DNA from: Ophioceras dolichostomum
Lineage: Eukaryota > Ascomycota > Sordariomycetes > Magnaporthales > Ophioceraceae
Assembly: GCA_003049485.1 (NCBI GenBank)
Contig: PYST01000076.1
Location: forward strand, 8,692 to 72,691
Length of the DNA: 64,000 bases
Reading direction: 5' to 3'
The notes below the pieces were generated by a model. The model did no database searches. It saw only the letters and a list, made by a program, of their open reading frames with translations, and was not told the DNA's origin. Positions 33,256 through 44,402 of this stretch are shown one piece after another. Position 1 is the first letter of the stretch; each line of letters opens with the position of its first letter. Made by a program: the position numbers and the translations under genes.

Positions 33256-34443
33256 CAACAACAACAACAAACATGAACCTCCGCCCCAGCATTCCGTCGG
33301 TACTCGTCAGCATCGCAGCATCGCCAGCGTCGCCAGCCAACACATCAAAGCTTGGAGTTTGTTGTTTGAGCTTTTCTTCCACTTCTTTTCCTTTTTCTGG
33401 GTTCTGATGGGCAGGATCAATTTTTGGCGAATGGGGTTCAAGGGATCGACTGGCTAGGGCGGGGTCTGATGCGACAAGGATTTTTTTTTTGCCGACATTC
33501 AGTGGGGACCCCCCACCGCCCGTAACACACCCCTGGCCTCCTGCATGACAGCTGGGTGCCGTTGGCATTTTTTATATTTTTTTTTTAGGGGGCCAGGCGC
33601 TGCTGCTGCTTCGCCAGACTTTGTACGGAGCACACGAGAGATTGTGGCGCCGAACTGGAAGGAGGTAGGCACTAGATCACACGTTGTGCACCACAAATAG
33701 AGTCCGTCACGGCCCGCGATTTTTCCAAGGAGCACACGGCAAGCGGCAAAGGGAAGACAGACACAACATCACACAGCAGGCAGTGACTTTCGGAAGCAAA
33801 CAAGTGACTCGGCCGTTTTGAAACAATTCTAGGACAATTCGGCGGAATCGCATGTTTGGAGTTGGGCCACGGGCTAAGTTAGTCGGGCAAGATGTGGGCA
33901 GCTTTGCGGAATAGGAGCCAGGTCGACGACCTAGCTGGGGCGATTTTTATTGGCGTCGCTTGTTAGTGTTCCTTGATGAAGGCCTCCTTTTCCCGCTGAT
34001 CTCGCCCCCTTGAGAATACGAGCAATTACATCACCCCAGTCCCACTTCCACGTGACACACGGCGCGTTTGCTGGCCTGTCTTGACTTTGCGTGACTCCCC
34101 TAATTTCGATACATTCCCAGCCAGTTAACCACCACCGACGCTCTTTTTTCTGTTTTGATTCCCGTCCATTGTCTTCACTCGTTGGACTTTGGTCATTCTC
34201 ATTTTGCTTCCTTCCTGACTCTTTCTTCTCGTCGTTCATTCTTGACCACTTGTTGTATACATTAAACCTCAAAGCTCTCACACTCCTTAACCGTCTCTCT
34301 TCCACAAATCGATCGATCCTCTCTTCCCGTGTGCTCCTGCCGGATCGCCACCCACCGAGATACCACCCGCACCGGGAAATCCAGGTTACCTCTCACCCAA
34401 CCAAACCGAATTGAAACAGAAACACAGTAGCCAGCCGTTCACC
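33256..34443. other. Intergenic region and leader of the glucanase gene
   Basis: Contains homopolymer T runs near 33481 and 33574 and, from about 34090, a CT-rich leader typical of a highly expressed cell-wall gene. No gene supported. Confidence 0.5.
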
Positions 34444-35646
34444 ATGCGTTTCTCGTCGACTCTGGCTTTGCCCGCCTTCATGGCCGGCGCCATGGCCGAG
34501 ACATACCTCGGCTTCAACTCCGGCTCGACGTTCGCGGACCGCTCGGCCAAGTTCAAGTCCGACTGGGTGGCGGAGTTCAACACGGCGCAGAACCTAGTGG
34601 GCGCTCCCGGGACGTTCAACGCCGTGCGCCTGTACACCAACATCCAGAGCTACACGACCAAGGACCCGATCCAGGCGTTCGAGGCCGCCGTCGAGACCAA
34701 GACCAAGATCCTGCTCGGCATCTGGACCTCGGGCGTGACCGACATCAGCAACGAGCTGGCGGCGCTCAAGACGGCCGTCGACACGCTCGGCACGTCGTTC
34801 ACCAGCCTCGTGATCGGCATCTCCATCGGCAGCGAGGACCTCTACCGCGACTCGATCACGGGCCGGACCAACAAGGCCGGCGTCGGCAACGGCCCTTCGG
34901 CCATCGTGGGATTCATCTCCGACTACAAGAAGGCCTTCGCCAACACGGGCCTCGCCAGCGTCCCCGTCGGACACGTCGACACGTGGGACGTCTGGGGGAA
35001 CGCCACCAACAAGCCGGTGCTCGACGCCATCGACTTCATCGGGGTGGACGAGTACCCCTACTACGAGAACGGAAAGGGCAACACCATCAAGAACTCGGGC
35101 AGCCTCTTCGACCGCGCGTACGACGCCACCGTCGCCGCGTCCGGTGGAAAACCCGTGTGGGTGACCGAGACGGGCTGGCCGACCACGGGACCCAACTGGG
35201 ACCTGGCCGTGCCGTCGGTGGAGAACGCCAAGTACTACTGGGACGAGATCGGCTGCCGCAAGCTGTTCAACAAGGTCAACACGTTTTGGTACACGCTGCG
35301 CGACGCGAACCCGGAGAACACCATGAAGTTCGCCATCACCAACAACCTGTCGACCACGCCCCTCTTCGACCTGACCTGCCCCACCACCTTCGACACCCCG
35401 TCCGGCACCGCCTCCTCGCCCACCGGCACCGCGACCAACACGGGCGCGTCCGCCCCGAGCAGCACCGGCGGCTCCGGCGGCTCTGGCACGAACACGTCTG
35501 GTAACAACTCGACGGGCACGTCGTCGGGGTCCTCTACCAGCTCTTCTGCGCCCGGTAAGAACGCCGGCTCGTCGTCTGTGAAGACTCTGTCTGCTGCTGC
35601 GTACGCAGGTCTGGCTCTTGCTGCCGGTGTTGTTGCCTGGCTCTAA
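34444..35646 (+). CDS. GPI-anchored GH17 glucan endo-1,3-beta-glucosidase
   Basis: An intronless gene for 400 residues. The open frame extends 11 codons upstream, but the ATG at 34444 begins the signal peptide (MRFSSTLALPAFMAGAMA). Residues about 20-315 are a glycoside hydrolase family 17 domain that acts on beta-1,3-glucan in the cell wall. The acid/base Glu is in ISIGSEDLYRD and the nucleophile Glu in VWVTETGWPT; YLGFNSG and VRLYT are further family marks. A Ser/Thr/Gly-rich linker of about 60 residues follows. The C-terminus (AAAYAGLALAAGVVAWL) is a hydrophobic tail after a small-residue stretch, as required for GPI attachment. Such enzymes (Bgl2/Eglc/Scw type) remodel the wall during growth. 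Confidence 0.94.
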   Translation: MRFSSTLALPAFMAGAMAETYLGFNSGSTFADRSAKFKSDWVAEFNTAQNLVGAPGTFNAVRLYTNIQSYTTKDPIQAFEAAVETKTKILLGIWTSGVTDISNELAALKTAVDTLGTSFTSLVIGISIGSEDLYRDSITGRTNKAGVGNGPSAIVGFISDYKKAFANTGLASVPVGHVDTWDVWGNATNKPVLDAIDFIGVDEYPYYENGKGNTIKNSGSLFDRAYDATVAASGGKPVWVTETGWPTTGPNWDLAVPSVENAKYYWDEIGCRKLFNKVNTFWYTLRDANPENTMKFAITNNLSTTPLFDLTCPTTFDTPSGTASSPTGTATNTGASAPSSTGGSGGSGTNTSGNNSTGTSSGSSTSSSAPGKNAGSSSVKTLSAAAYAGLALAAGVVAWL

Positions 35647-37868
35647 GTTTGGTGTTGGTTTATTTTGGGGAGGGTCCTGTCTGCTTTTTACTGTGAATAT
35701 AACGGACGGGGCTTTCTAGCATCATTCTCTGTTGGAAGGGGGGGTCTATTTTAGAGGGGTTCATCACATCTAAGACCTAAGAGTCTGGCTCCGTATTACT
35801 TTTACACACCGTCGTCGTCTGCTAGCCCGGAAGAGCAAGCAACGCGCGTCTGTCTCGTCATCTCCTTGGTCTCTCCCTAGATTTCTTTTTCTGCCTTGAC
35901 AACACACAACAAGGCGCGGGTAATATCATTCATCATCATTTTGGGAGACGGAATATCCGGGAACGGAAATATAAAAATGTGGAAAGAAGAGAGAGCATGT
36001 GAGAAACGAGAGGAGAGAGATATATAGAATTGATTCCCTTATCTCGATTCCTTAACCATTGTTACTACCTATCTACTACATTGCCTAGTGTTGTGCGGCT
36101 GTTGCAACTGCACTTCTGCTTTTAAGCTTCAGCCCAGTCAACATGGCTCCTAGTTAGCAAACGGCGGTAGCGAGCTGATGGACTTCAAACTAGGTACGTG
36201 ATATGGTGGTCATGGGGTAGACCTTGGTGCCCACATTTAGATACGTCCGTCCTATAGTTGTTCAAATCTGGCTGAGCTTTCGCATTTTGGCTCTTATTGT
36301 GAGAGTGAGCGACTCCGCTTGGACGAGGCTGTGGGATTTTCGATCTCGGCGTCAAGGTCGTTCTTCACCGGGTGGTTGGTTGCCATTGTCAATAAACTGG
36401 GATCCCCAAAGCGTCAGATCACACTCAATATGAAATTGAATTGAGATCCGATGTCATGGGGTTACCAGATTCCTGACCATGGCAACCAACCACCCGGTGA
36501 AGACCGACCATGACGCCGAGATCGAGGCATTACCAATGAATAATTATTCATGTGAATAGGTACCTAGCTCCGAGCAGTTTGTGAGAATTTGGGGGTTAGC
36601 CCACCTTTTCATCTTGCCGCCGTAGTGGGCTACTCAGGTAGCTACCAATGAAGCGAGTAGCGATGTTGAGGGGAAGAAGAGTTTGAGCTGGAATGAATTG
36701 GACTGCGTTTCTGATGTGCCATGACACAAATATATAGGTTGAAGAAGCCCAAACGCGTCACCAAGAAGACAAAGAAACCACGAACGGAAGCCCGTCGAAC
36801 ATTGTCGCCAATGGTTAGACGCAAACGCAGTTAGACATACCTCAAACACCACCCCCTCGTTTCTCACCAGCCAAACGGAGTAGCCTACTCGCTTACAGTC
36901 ACCCACTCTCTTAGTCGTTTGCTTGCTTGCTTTTTTGCTCCTCCTGCACTGCCACTATCACTATCCCGAGCAAACCGATCCTTTCTTGCTCTTGGGAATC
37001 ACTCAACGCGGATCAGCCGGTCGATCGGTGCAGGGGAGGGGGAGAGGCCGCGTTAGCCCGACTCCGCACTTCCACTTCGTCATCGAACGGAATCCCGACG
37101 GAGTTTCACGGCCGGAATCCGTGGTGATCTATCCTACATAATTCTCCGAGCCTCCCCTTCCCCTCGCCTTCCTCCTAGGTTTACTTATCAGTTTGCGATG
37201 CGTGTCACTTGAAGGACTGGCATATTTCAGCGGGGAAGAGGAATAGGGGGTGGATGATGATGAAGAGGAGGAGCAGAGAACAGATGTTGACCATGACACT
37301 AAGTGTGCGTGCTACCTAAGAACGCCTTTCCAAAAACCGATCCTATCCAAAATGCCCAACTCTCTCCTCCACGCACGACACTATGCCGCTATCCGTCGTC
37401 GTTAACTGTCGAACACCACATATCGTCTACGCTATCCTGGCCGCCGTCACGTCCAGCCGATATGCACCCAGGCCAGTCCATCATGCCATCACAAAAGCGT
37501 CACGGTACCACCCTCCCTTCCCTGAACAAAGTTGGTGGAAAGCCTCTCCACCACTTCCTCCACTTCCCCTCCCTTCTCTTCAGGCTTTTGTTCAGTCTCC
37601 TCCATATTGCCCTTCCTATCCTCGTCGTCCTCTTCCCATATCCAAGGCAGTCTCCATCACATCCGTCGCTACCATGTTCTGCTTCGACATCATCTTTCAC
37701 CTCCTCATCATCAACAGCCTCATGCCCACCACCACCACTACTAGCACCAATACTAGCACCACGACCACTACCACCCTGACCCGTCAGTTCCCCACTCCTC
37801 CTCCTCCGGCTGACACCACCATCATCACCACCACCACCACCACCATCATGAAAGGAACCCTCAGCACC
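35647..37868. other. Intergenic region with a foldback element
   Basis: Holds the glucanase 3' UTR, an imperfect inverted repeat (listed separately), a 14-bp palindrome TGAATAATTATTCA at 36537-36550, and, from about 37300, C/T/A-rich sequence that is probably the 3' UTR of the AspRS fusion gene. Short frames here are not gene-like. Confidence 0.45.
36340..36525. repeat. Imperfect inverted repeat (foldback element)
   Basis: Left arm 36340-36409 and right arm 36457-36525 are reverse complements. The outer 44-45 bases of each arm, starting TCGATCTCGGCGTCA, differ at only two positions; the inner 20-25 bases are more diverged. The loop is about 47 bp. RNA from either strand would fold into a long hairpin. 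It may be a MITE-like remnant or a small-RNA precursor. No clear target-site duplication was seen. Confidence 0.85.
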
Positions 37869-40800
37869 CTAATCCTCAAAAAACCTCACAATCTCCCTCA
37901 GCTCCCCCACCCCCAGCCCATGCTTCGGATACGCAACAAACACCTCCTCTCCCACCACCCCAAACTTCTCCCTGAACACGGATTTCCTCCCCAACCCCAA
38001 CCCCTTCGCGAACGCCTCGTACGTCTTCTGCAGCACCCTCGCCCTCCCGTGCCCGATGTGCGCCCTGGGCTTCAGCGTCCTGCTGACGCCCGTCCCGAAC
38101 GTGACGGGCGACCCGGCCACGGCCCCCAGCGCCCCGTCGATCAGCACCTCGATCGTGCCAGACGGCGCCCCGGGGATGTCGAGCGCCCATTTTATTTGCC
38201 AGCCGTGCTTGGGTGCCAGGCGGGCGAGGACGACGAGTCCTAGCACGGCGCCCTTTTCTTGGCTGTCTTTGTCTTTGTCTTTGCTGTCGGTTCCTCCTCC
38301 AGATCCGGTTCCTCCGGTTCCTCCAGTTCCTCCACGTTCGGCAACGAAATACCGCCTATGCTCCTGATCGACCCACGGTCGTATCTCCGTGAGGTGCACC
38401 TGCCTCCTGCCCTTCCTGGCGGCGCGCCACCTCCGCACCGCCTCCTCCGCCCTCCCCACAAACGCCGGGTCCTTCTCCGGACGGACCACCTCCCTGACCC
38501 TGATCCCCTCCCTGGCGACCCTCCGCATGTTCCGCTCCGCCGCTCCACTGCCTTTCCGCTTCAGCTTCAGCGCGGCATGCGCGTCCGGGTCGACGCGTTG
38601 CTCCTCAATGCAGGTCAGCGTCCTGAACCCGTGCTCGGCCGCCAGCAGCGACTGGACCTGCTCGGAGACGATGAGGAACACGGGCGTGCGCCGGAGGGAG
38701 TGCTCGCAGAAGTGGATGAACGAGGCCAAAACCTCGGGGAACTGGGACGGGTCGCAGAGAGGGTCGCCGGTGGTGATGGCGAGCTTCTCGCCTTGTCGGA
38801 CGAAGCCGACTGCCGAGCCGGTGGGCGGGTGGCGCCAGATCGAGAAGCGGTCGTCGAGCCAGGAGGTGTTGGCTGCGTCGCCGTAGTTGGCAATGAGCTT
38901 TTCGATTGGGGGGTATGTAAAGGGGGAGGAAGAGGAGGAGTGTGCGGGCTGGTGGGCTGCTGCTTGGGCGGCGAGGGCTTTGGCTTTGTTGCGTGCGCTG
39001 GTGGTGACGGCTGTGGTGGGGTTGGTGGGGGATGCGGGAGGGGTGTGGAGGGAGAGCGACGCCGGTGGCGGCGGTGGGAGTGCCCGGGGCTTCTGGGCGG
39101 TATGGGAACTGGTGGCGGTGTTGTTGCGCTTCGTGCTGGCCTCGGGATGAGGGAGAGTCGGTGGCCGGCGCGGGAACGACTTAGTGTCGCGGTGGAACTC
39201 CGACGCCAAGCGGACGTCGCCCAGCTCGAGGAGGAAGGCGACGATGCGGTCCAAGCCCAGGCCGGTGCCACCGTGGGGCGGCGCGCCGTACTCGAAGGCG
39301 TCGAGGTAGTCCTCCAGCCCGTCGGGCGTCACCCCGGCGTCCGCCATGGCGCGGTGCAGCTCGTCGGCGTCGTGGATGCGCTGTCCGCCTGTGCCGATCT
39401 CCTGCCCCCGCAGGAACACGTCGAACGAGTTGGTCAACCTCGGGTCCGCCTCGTCCCTGCGCGTGTAGAAGGGGCGCACGCTGGCCGGGAACTTGTCGAG
39501 GATGAAGTAGTCGGTGCCGTACTTGCGCTTGACGATCTCGCCGAGCCGGATCTCGTCGCGCGTCGAGAGGTCCTCGTCGTCCTCGAGGTCGGCACCGCCT
39601 GCTGCCCCAACCTCGGCCCCGGCGCCAGTAGAAGAAGAATTGCTGTCGTCCGTGGAGGCGGCGGCGGCGGCTTCTTCGCGCAGCATCTGGATCGCGTCCT
39701 GGAAGCGGATGATGGGTGTCTCGTCGAGCCAGACCAGGTCCTCGCTCGGCCACCGCTCGCGGATCGTTTGTAGCTCAGGCATGTCGCGCACGGCGGCGAA
39801 GATGGACTTGAGCACGGTGTCGACGGTGTGGATGACCTCGTGGTACGAGCGGTCGATGCTCATCTCGATGTCCATCCCCGTGAACTCGGTCAGGTGGCGG
39901 TGCGTGTTGGAGTTCTCGGCGCGGAAGACCGGGCCGACCTCGTACACGCGCTTGAAGTCTGCCGAGATGGACATCTGCTTGGCCAGCTGCGGGCTCTGGG
40001 CCAGGAAGGCGGCCCTGCCGAAGTAGTTGACCTTGAACACTTGGGCGCCGCTCTCGGTGGCGGCCGGCTGGAGCTTCGGGGTTTGGATCTCGACGAAGCC
40101 CTGAGCGTCAAGCGATGCTCGGAAGGCGCGGGTGACTGCCGCGCGGACGCGGAACAGCGCCTGGTTGGCGGGGTGGCGGAGGTCGACGACGCGGCCTGCG
40201 ATGCGTGTGTTCATCGAGCTGGGTGGCTGGTAGTTGCTGAAGGGCAGGACCCGGGCTGGCGATACCAAGTGGATCGTTGTGATCAGGATCTCGAGGTCTT
40301 GATGGCTGGCGGACCGGATGAGTCCGACAGGCGGCTTCTGCAGTGTGCCAGTGACCTGCACGATGCTCTCGGAGTTGAGGCGTTGAGCCCACTTGACCAT
40401 CTCAGAAGGCCCCTGCAGTACGCCCTGGATCGAGTGCGTCTGGTCGCGTAGCAGCAGGAAGTCGAGCGCCTTGGACACGTCGCGGTGGTGGTGGATGCGT
40501 GCACGGAACGTTACCTCACTTCCCAGAGGCTTCTCAGCCGCCTTGGCTATGGTGACCAGCTCGCGCACATCACTAGCGGGCGGCTCGTCGCCGTAGCGGG
40601 CCCTCGTCTCCGGGTCGACGTTCTCGCGAGCCTTCGTGTCCTCGCTGCGCCGCCATTCTACTATCTTCTCCTGTTGTATCTGTCGGCGCTCCCTCCGCTC
40701 GGCGTTCTTCTCTTCCTTCTTCTCCTGGCTGAGGCGCGGTGACGCATCCGGCCTCGGGGGCGACGACGTCGACTTCTTCCTCCGCCACCGGTCGCTACTG

Positions 40801-41075
40801 CCGCCGGAGCTGACCGAGCTGTCGCGCCCGCCGTCGAGCGACTTCGGCCAGGACATCACCCGTGGTCGGGTGGGCGACTCCCTTCCGGGCGAGTCGGGCC
40901 GGGCTCTGGGACGGAGCGTGCTGAGGGTGTGCGCCAGGCTCGAGAGGCCGCTGCTCGCCATCTTCTTGGGACTGACTCCTGACAGCACGTACAGGAGCTG
41001 GCTGGCGTGGGACGGGCTGGTTGGGTTCGGCGGGGCGACTGTGGCCGGCGATTCTGCTACCAAGAGGCCACCCAT
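37869..41075 (-). CDS. erdS: Aspartyl-tRNA synthetase-DUF2156 fusion, ergosteryl-3beta-O-aspartate synthase (ErdS)
   Basis: An intronless frame of 1068 residues. Residues about 180-665 are a class II aspartyl-tRNA synthetase: an OB-fold anticodon domain (from GSEVTFRARIHHHRDV at 183), motif 2 FRAENSNTHRHLTEF near 383, and motif 3 GGTGLGLDRIVAF near 602. After a Pro/Ser linker, residues about 720-1065 are a DUF2156 transferase domain (YPPIEKLIANYG, ITTGDPLCDPSQF, TPVFLIVSEQ). This fusion is known in higher fungi as ErdS: the synthetase makes Asp-tRNA and DUF2156 transfers Asp to the 3-OH of ergosterol. The N-terminal 160 residues are basic and charged. An in-frame ATG at 40961 (MASSGLSS) is an alternative start. 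An alpha/beta hydrolase gene lies head-to-head across 2.05 kb. A separate AspRS is expected elsewhere for translation. Confidence 0.95.
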   Translation of the reverse strand: MGGLLVAESPATVAPPNPTSPSHASQLLYVLSGVSPKKMASSGLSSLAHTLSTLRPRARPDSPGRESPTRPRVMSWPKSLDGGRDSSVSSGGSSDRWRRKKSTSSPPRPDASPRLSQEKKEEKNAERRERRQIQQEKIVEWRRSEDTKARENVDPETRARYGDEPPASDVRELVTIAKAAEKPLGSEVTFRARIHHHRDVSKALDFLLLRDQTHSIQGVLQGPSEMVKWAQRLNSESIVQVTGTLQKPPVGLIRSASHQDLEILITTIHLVSPARVLPFSNYQPPSSMNTRIAGRVVDLRHPANQALFRVRAAVTRAFRASLDAQGFVEIQTPKLQPAATESGAQVFKVNYFGRAAFLAQSPQLAKQMSISADFKRVYEVGPVFRAENSNTHRHLTEFTGMDIEMSIDRSYHEVIHTVDTVLKSIFAAVRDMPELQTIRERWPSEDLVWLDETPIIRFQDAIQMLREEAAAAASTDDSNSSSTGAGAEVGAAGGADLEDDEDLSTRDEIRLGEIVKRKYGTDYFILDKFPASVRPFYTRRDEADPRLTNSFDVFLRGQEIGTGGQRIHDADELHRAMADAGVTPDGLEDYLDAFEYGAPPHGGTGLGLDRIVAFLLELGDVRLASEFHRDTKSFPRRPPTLPHPEASTKRNNTATSSHTAQKPRALPPPPPASLSLHTPPASPTNPTTAVTTSARNKAKALAAQAAAHQPAHSSSSSPFTYPPIEKLIANYGDAANTSWLDDRFSIWRHPPTGSAVGFVRQGEKLAITTGDPLCDPSQFPEVLASFIHFCEHSLRRTPVFLIVSEQVQSLLAAEHGFRTLTCIEEQRVDPDAHAALKLKRKGSGAAERNMRRVAREGIRVREVVRPEKDPAFVGRAEEAVRRWRAARKGRRQVHLTEIRPWVDQEHRRYFVAERGGTGGTGGTGSGGGTDSKDKDKDSQEKGAVLGLVVLARLAPKHGWQIKWALDIPGAPSGTIEVLIDGALGAVAGSPVTFGTGVSRTLKPRAHIGHGRARVLQKTYEAFAKGLGLGRKSVFREKFGVVGEEVFVAYPKHGLGVGELREIVRFFED

Positions 41076-43130
41076 ACGTGGTAGTTGGTTCCAGCTTCAC
41101 CACCGGCCGGACGAAGGTATGTTCGGTAGGTATAGGTAGGCCGAGGGGTTCAGCTACGGTTAGAACCTAGGTGAGACGGGATAGGTGAGCTGGCAGAAAC
41201 AGAGCCTGAGTGGGACAGAAGGCTGCGGCTACAAGGTCTCGGCTATGTTCCTCCAAGGCCAGCACAGGTAAGGTATGCTACGTGGTACGGATAGGTATAG
41301 GTGGGTAGTCGGGGAAGACAAGCAAGACATCCAGGAGGTGGCGAACAGCTTCTCCACGACGGGAGAGGAGTTAATAACACTCGTTACGACAGGCAAGGCC
41401 GTTGATCAGTTAAGTGGTGCGCACGAAGAAGTGCCGGGTGAGAAGGAAAGACCTCATGGTCCCCTTCCGCGGGCGGCCGGTCTGCAAAAATAGAAGGCAG
41501 TCCCCGACGACGAGGCGCGCGGGCGGGCACGTGTGGCACGTTGGTTGTCCATGACGGCAGGGAGGCGTTCCATGGCTCCATGGACAGGTACCTGCCGAGA
41601 TACTAGATGCTTCTTCCTGGCTTGCTCATGATGATGAAAGAACCAGACGAACGAAAGATCCGATGTCCCAAAGTCTCATGCCATCCTCATACTATCGGAA
41701 CTCTATGACGCAGAGCCCTAGTCCGATGTAGTTGTACTTGGGGAGTTACGAGAGCCTTGTACTTGGTACAGTGCGGAGATAACGTCCCGGCGAGAGCGGC
41801 GGGGGCCTGGGGATTTGGTAGATCCCGACAGACTGCCGCCCGATTCCCCGTCTCATCCGGGCGTCGATGATCAGGCCCATGAAGGGGAAGTTTTGAGGCT
41901 GGCGATTGGCTGTCTGGCGTGGCTGCCTGACCAAGCAGAGTCTTCATGTCGTAGGTCTGACGACTTTGCGGCTCCGGGTTATGATTTGAATTACAACTTC
42001 GGTTCTTGGTAATCCCGCTGTCCCACGGCGAGTTCCGCCGCATTATTAAACCAGAATCTCGGTATGGCGGCTGGCAAGAAGCAGGTTTAGCTGGCGATCT
42101 GGGAATCAATGACCTGTTGATTCATACAGTGTCAATCCTTTTCGGGGAAGTGGGCGGTATTTCCTACTTCCCGGGCCTCTCAATGTTCTGCACTGGGAGC
42201 TGTAGGATTGTGTTGTGCCTCGTGGGGGAGCTTGGTGGTGGCTTCCAGGAAGTTGGTACCGTCTAGAGCTTGGAGCTGGGTGTTTCCTTCCGCATGTTGT
42301 GGAAGCCAAGACGGCTCCTCAAAGCTTGAGTAGGTGCTCAGCCATGATGTCACTGCCCCAGCGGACGACGTACCTCGTTCCATCTCCTGAATGGCACCGC
42401 TCGAGAACTTCCGAATCATAAAGCAAAACAATTCTGGTCGTTAAGTCTCTTCGAAGTCTTTCACGTCAACGCCCTGACCTTTTTCTTATTCGGATCGTTG
42501 ATTGCCTTTGCCTGATTGACGACTGCTTGCTGGACTTTTCCTCGCAGGAATTTACAACCTTGGCCAAACCCCCGTTGCCCATTCTCATTCCTGGCGTCCA
42601 TTGTCTCTTTGCGGCAGGACAGCTCCGCGTGAACGCTCTGGAAAAGGAAAAGAAAGGAAAGGAGTGCGTGACTTTCTGGGCCTTTCCAAGCGCTCTATCA
42701 AACGATTACAAACACCATACACGATCATCCGGCAACTTCGGGCGGGATGCCCTTTCCCCCGCCTGACACTTTGACACACGTTGGCCAACGACGCCCGTAC
42801 CTCAAGGTATACCTCAAGGTTTTCCGGTGTGAACCTAAAGGTCTTTCCGTGGTTGTGGTAGGCGGCTGGTTGCTTTGAGCTTGGCTGCAGGCTGCGTTTG
42901 ACGGACCTCAGCTAGTGGGCGCTGCACGCCGGCACGCCCGGCCCCGCTCTTGCGCTTCAGGTCCTCTCCCTCTCCCTCTCCATCCCACGTCGGAATTAGC
43001 TTCTGATCCGATCTCCGCCAATCTTACCACCATCCCTGTGCGAGAGAGAGCGACCCGTGATCCCCAGAGAAACCTCTCTACCCACCCGGTCGTTCTCGTT
43101 CGTTCTGGTCTGCTTGTCGCCGCCCAACCA
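41076..43130. other. Shared upstream region of the divergent synthase/hydrolase pair
   Basis: About 2 kb between the starts of the AspRS-DUF2156 gene and the hydrolase gene, probably holding both promoters and leaders. GGTATAGGTAGG-like motifs lie near 41125-41140 and 41290. The CT-rich tract at 42960-42985 is probably in the hydrolase 5' UTR. No separate gene is supported. Confidence 0.5.
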
Positions 43131-44402
43131 ATGGGGTCCACGCCCACCCACAACAACAAAGACGACCGCCCCCATCAGCAGGAGCAACAGCAGCAACAGC
43201 ACGGCGACCTCGGAGACGATGAGTATCAGAACCCCTTGGAGCAGAGCTCACGCTGGGCGCTTAGCGCTCGGGCGACGGCCCTGCGTTATGCCTCCAGCTT
43301 AGGATTCGGGCTAGCGAGCTACTCAAGTCCGATGGTCCCGGCGCCGACGAAGGTTATCTGGCTCGACGCGCTGTTGGGCCAATGGAAAGCCAAGAAGGCC
43401 ATCCGAGTGGACGTCTGGGAACCCACAGCTGCTGCTTCTACTGCTGCTGCTGGTGCTGGTGCGAGTGCGGGGCTTGCGGCCGTCGAGCCCGTCGAGGCCA
43501 CTACTACTGGGGCAGGAAGTGACGCTGGCCGTCGCAACGAGCCAAAAAAGGGGCCGAGCGGACGCCGGCCGGCCGTCATCAACTTCCACGGAGGCGGATT
43601 CATCATCGGCCAGGGCACGGACGACGGGCGCTGGGCCATGGCTGTGACGGCCGCGGCCGGGCTTGGGGCGGTCGTCTTCTCGGTAAATTACCGTCTAGCG
43701 CCCGAGTATCCCTTCCCAACCGCCGTGGAAGACTGCGCCTCGGCCGTGGTCCAGCTCTGCTCAGACGAGCTGGCCACCACCCACGGCATCGACCCCGCCC
43801 GTATAACCCTCTCGGGCTTCTCGGCGGGCTCGTCGCTGGCTCTCGCCTGCTGGGTCGCGCTGCAGGACCCGCAGCGGTTCGGCTACGAGGGCATCCTTCC
43901 CACCCGACGACCCCCAGCCATCGCCGGATTCGCGCTCTTCTACCCGCTGCTGGACTGGACCGTCGGCCGCCAGCCGAAGCGCGACATGACCCTGCGCCCG
44001 GACCTGACGCTGCCCAAGTCGCTGACGGACCTGATCGACGCCTCGTACGTGTACCCGCCGCAGCGGCGCTCGCACTGCGGCGACCCGCGCCTGTCGCCCG
44101 GCCTCATGTGCGACGAGCTCGTGCGCGCCCTACCGCCCGTCCACCTGTGCCTATGCGAGTACGACATGCTGCTGGCCGAGGCCCTGGCGTTCGCCGACAG
44201 GCTGAGGACGGCTCACAGGTCCGTCGAGGTCCGTATCGTTAGGGGCGCCAAGCATGCGTTCGACAAGCCGCTGCCGATGACGCCCCAGGAGAGCGCGTAT
44301 GTTGAGTACCAGGCTGCCATCTGCTCGATCCGGAAATGGATTGGTGTGGAGAAGGCCAAGCCTGAGTCTGAGTGTGATGATGCGAGTGAAAGATGTAAGT
44401 GA
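43131..44402 (+). CDS. Alpha/beta hydrolase, HSL-type; candidate ergosteryl-aspartate hydrolase (ErdH)
   Basis: An intronless frame of 423 residues from the first ATG. Upstream codons are open but contain no ATG. The fold is the hormone-sensitive-lipase branch of alpha/beta hydrolases: oxyanion motif HGGGF at residue 153, NYRLAPEYPFP, nucleophile Ser231 in GFSAGSS, Asp345 in YDMLLAEA and His375 in AKHAFDKP, so the triad is complete. The first 40 residues are polar with a Gln run, and a low-complexity Ala insert lies at about 105-140. Fungi with ErdS also make ErdH, a hydrolase that removes Asp from ergosteryl-aspartate. Head-to-head placement beside the ErdS gene makes this the natural candidate. 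The enzymatic fold is seen; the substrate is inferred from context, and a general esterase is the alternative. Confidence 0.82.
   Translation: MGSTPTHNNKDDRPHQQEQQQQQHGDLGDDEYQNPLEQSSRWALSARATALRYASSLGFGLASYSSPMVPAPTKVIWLDALLGQWKAKKAIRVDVWEPTAAASTAAAGAGASAGLAAVEPVEATTTGAGSDAGRRNEPKKGPSGRRPAVINFHGGGFIIGQGTDDGRWAMAVTAAAGLGAVVFSVNYRLAPEYPFPTAVEDCASAVVQLCSDELATTHGIDPARITLSGFSAGSSLALACWVALQDPQRFGYEGILPTRRPPAIAGFALFYPLLDWTVGRQPKRDMTLRPDLTLPKSLTDLIDASYVYPPQRRSHCGDPRLSPGLMCDELVRALPPVHLCLCEYDMLLAEALAFADRLRTAHRSVEVRIVRGAKHAFDKPLPMTPQESAYVEYQAAICSIRKWIGVEKAKPESECDDASERCK

Noticed and set aside
38259..39773. 504-codon open frame on the plus strand
   Set aside because: Antisense shadow of the AspRS-DUF2156 gene; no protein family resemblance.
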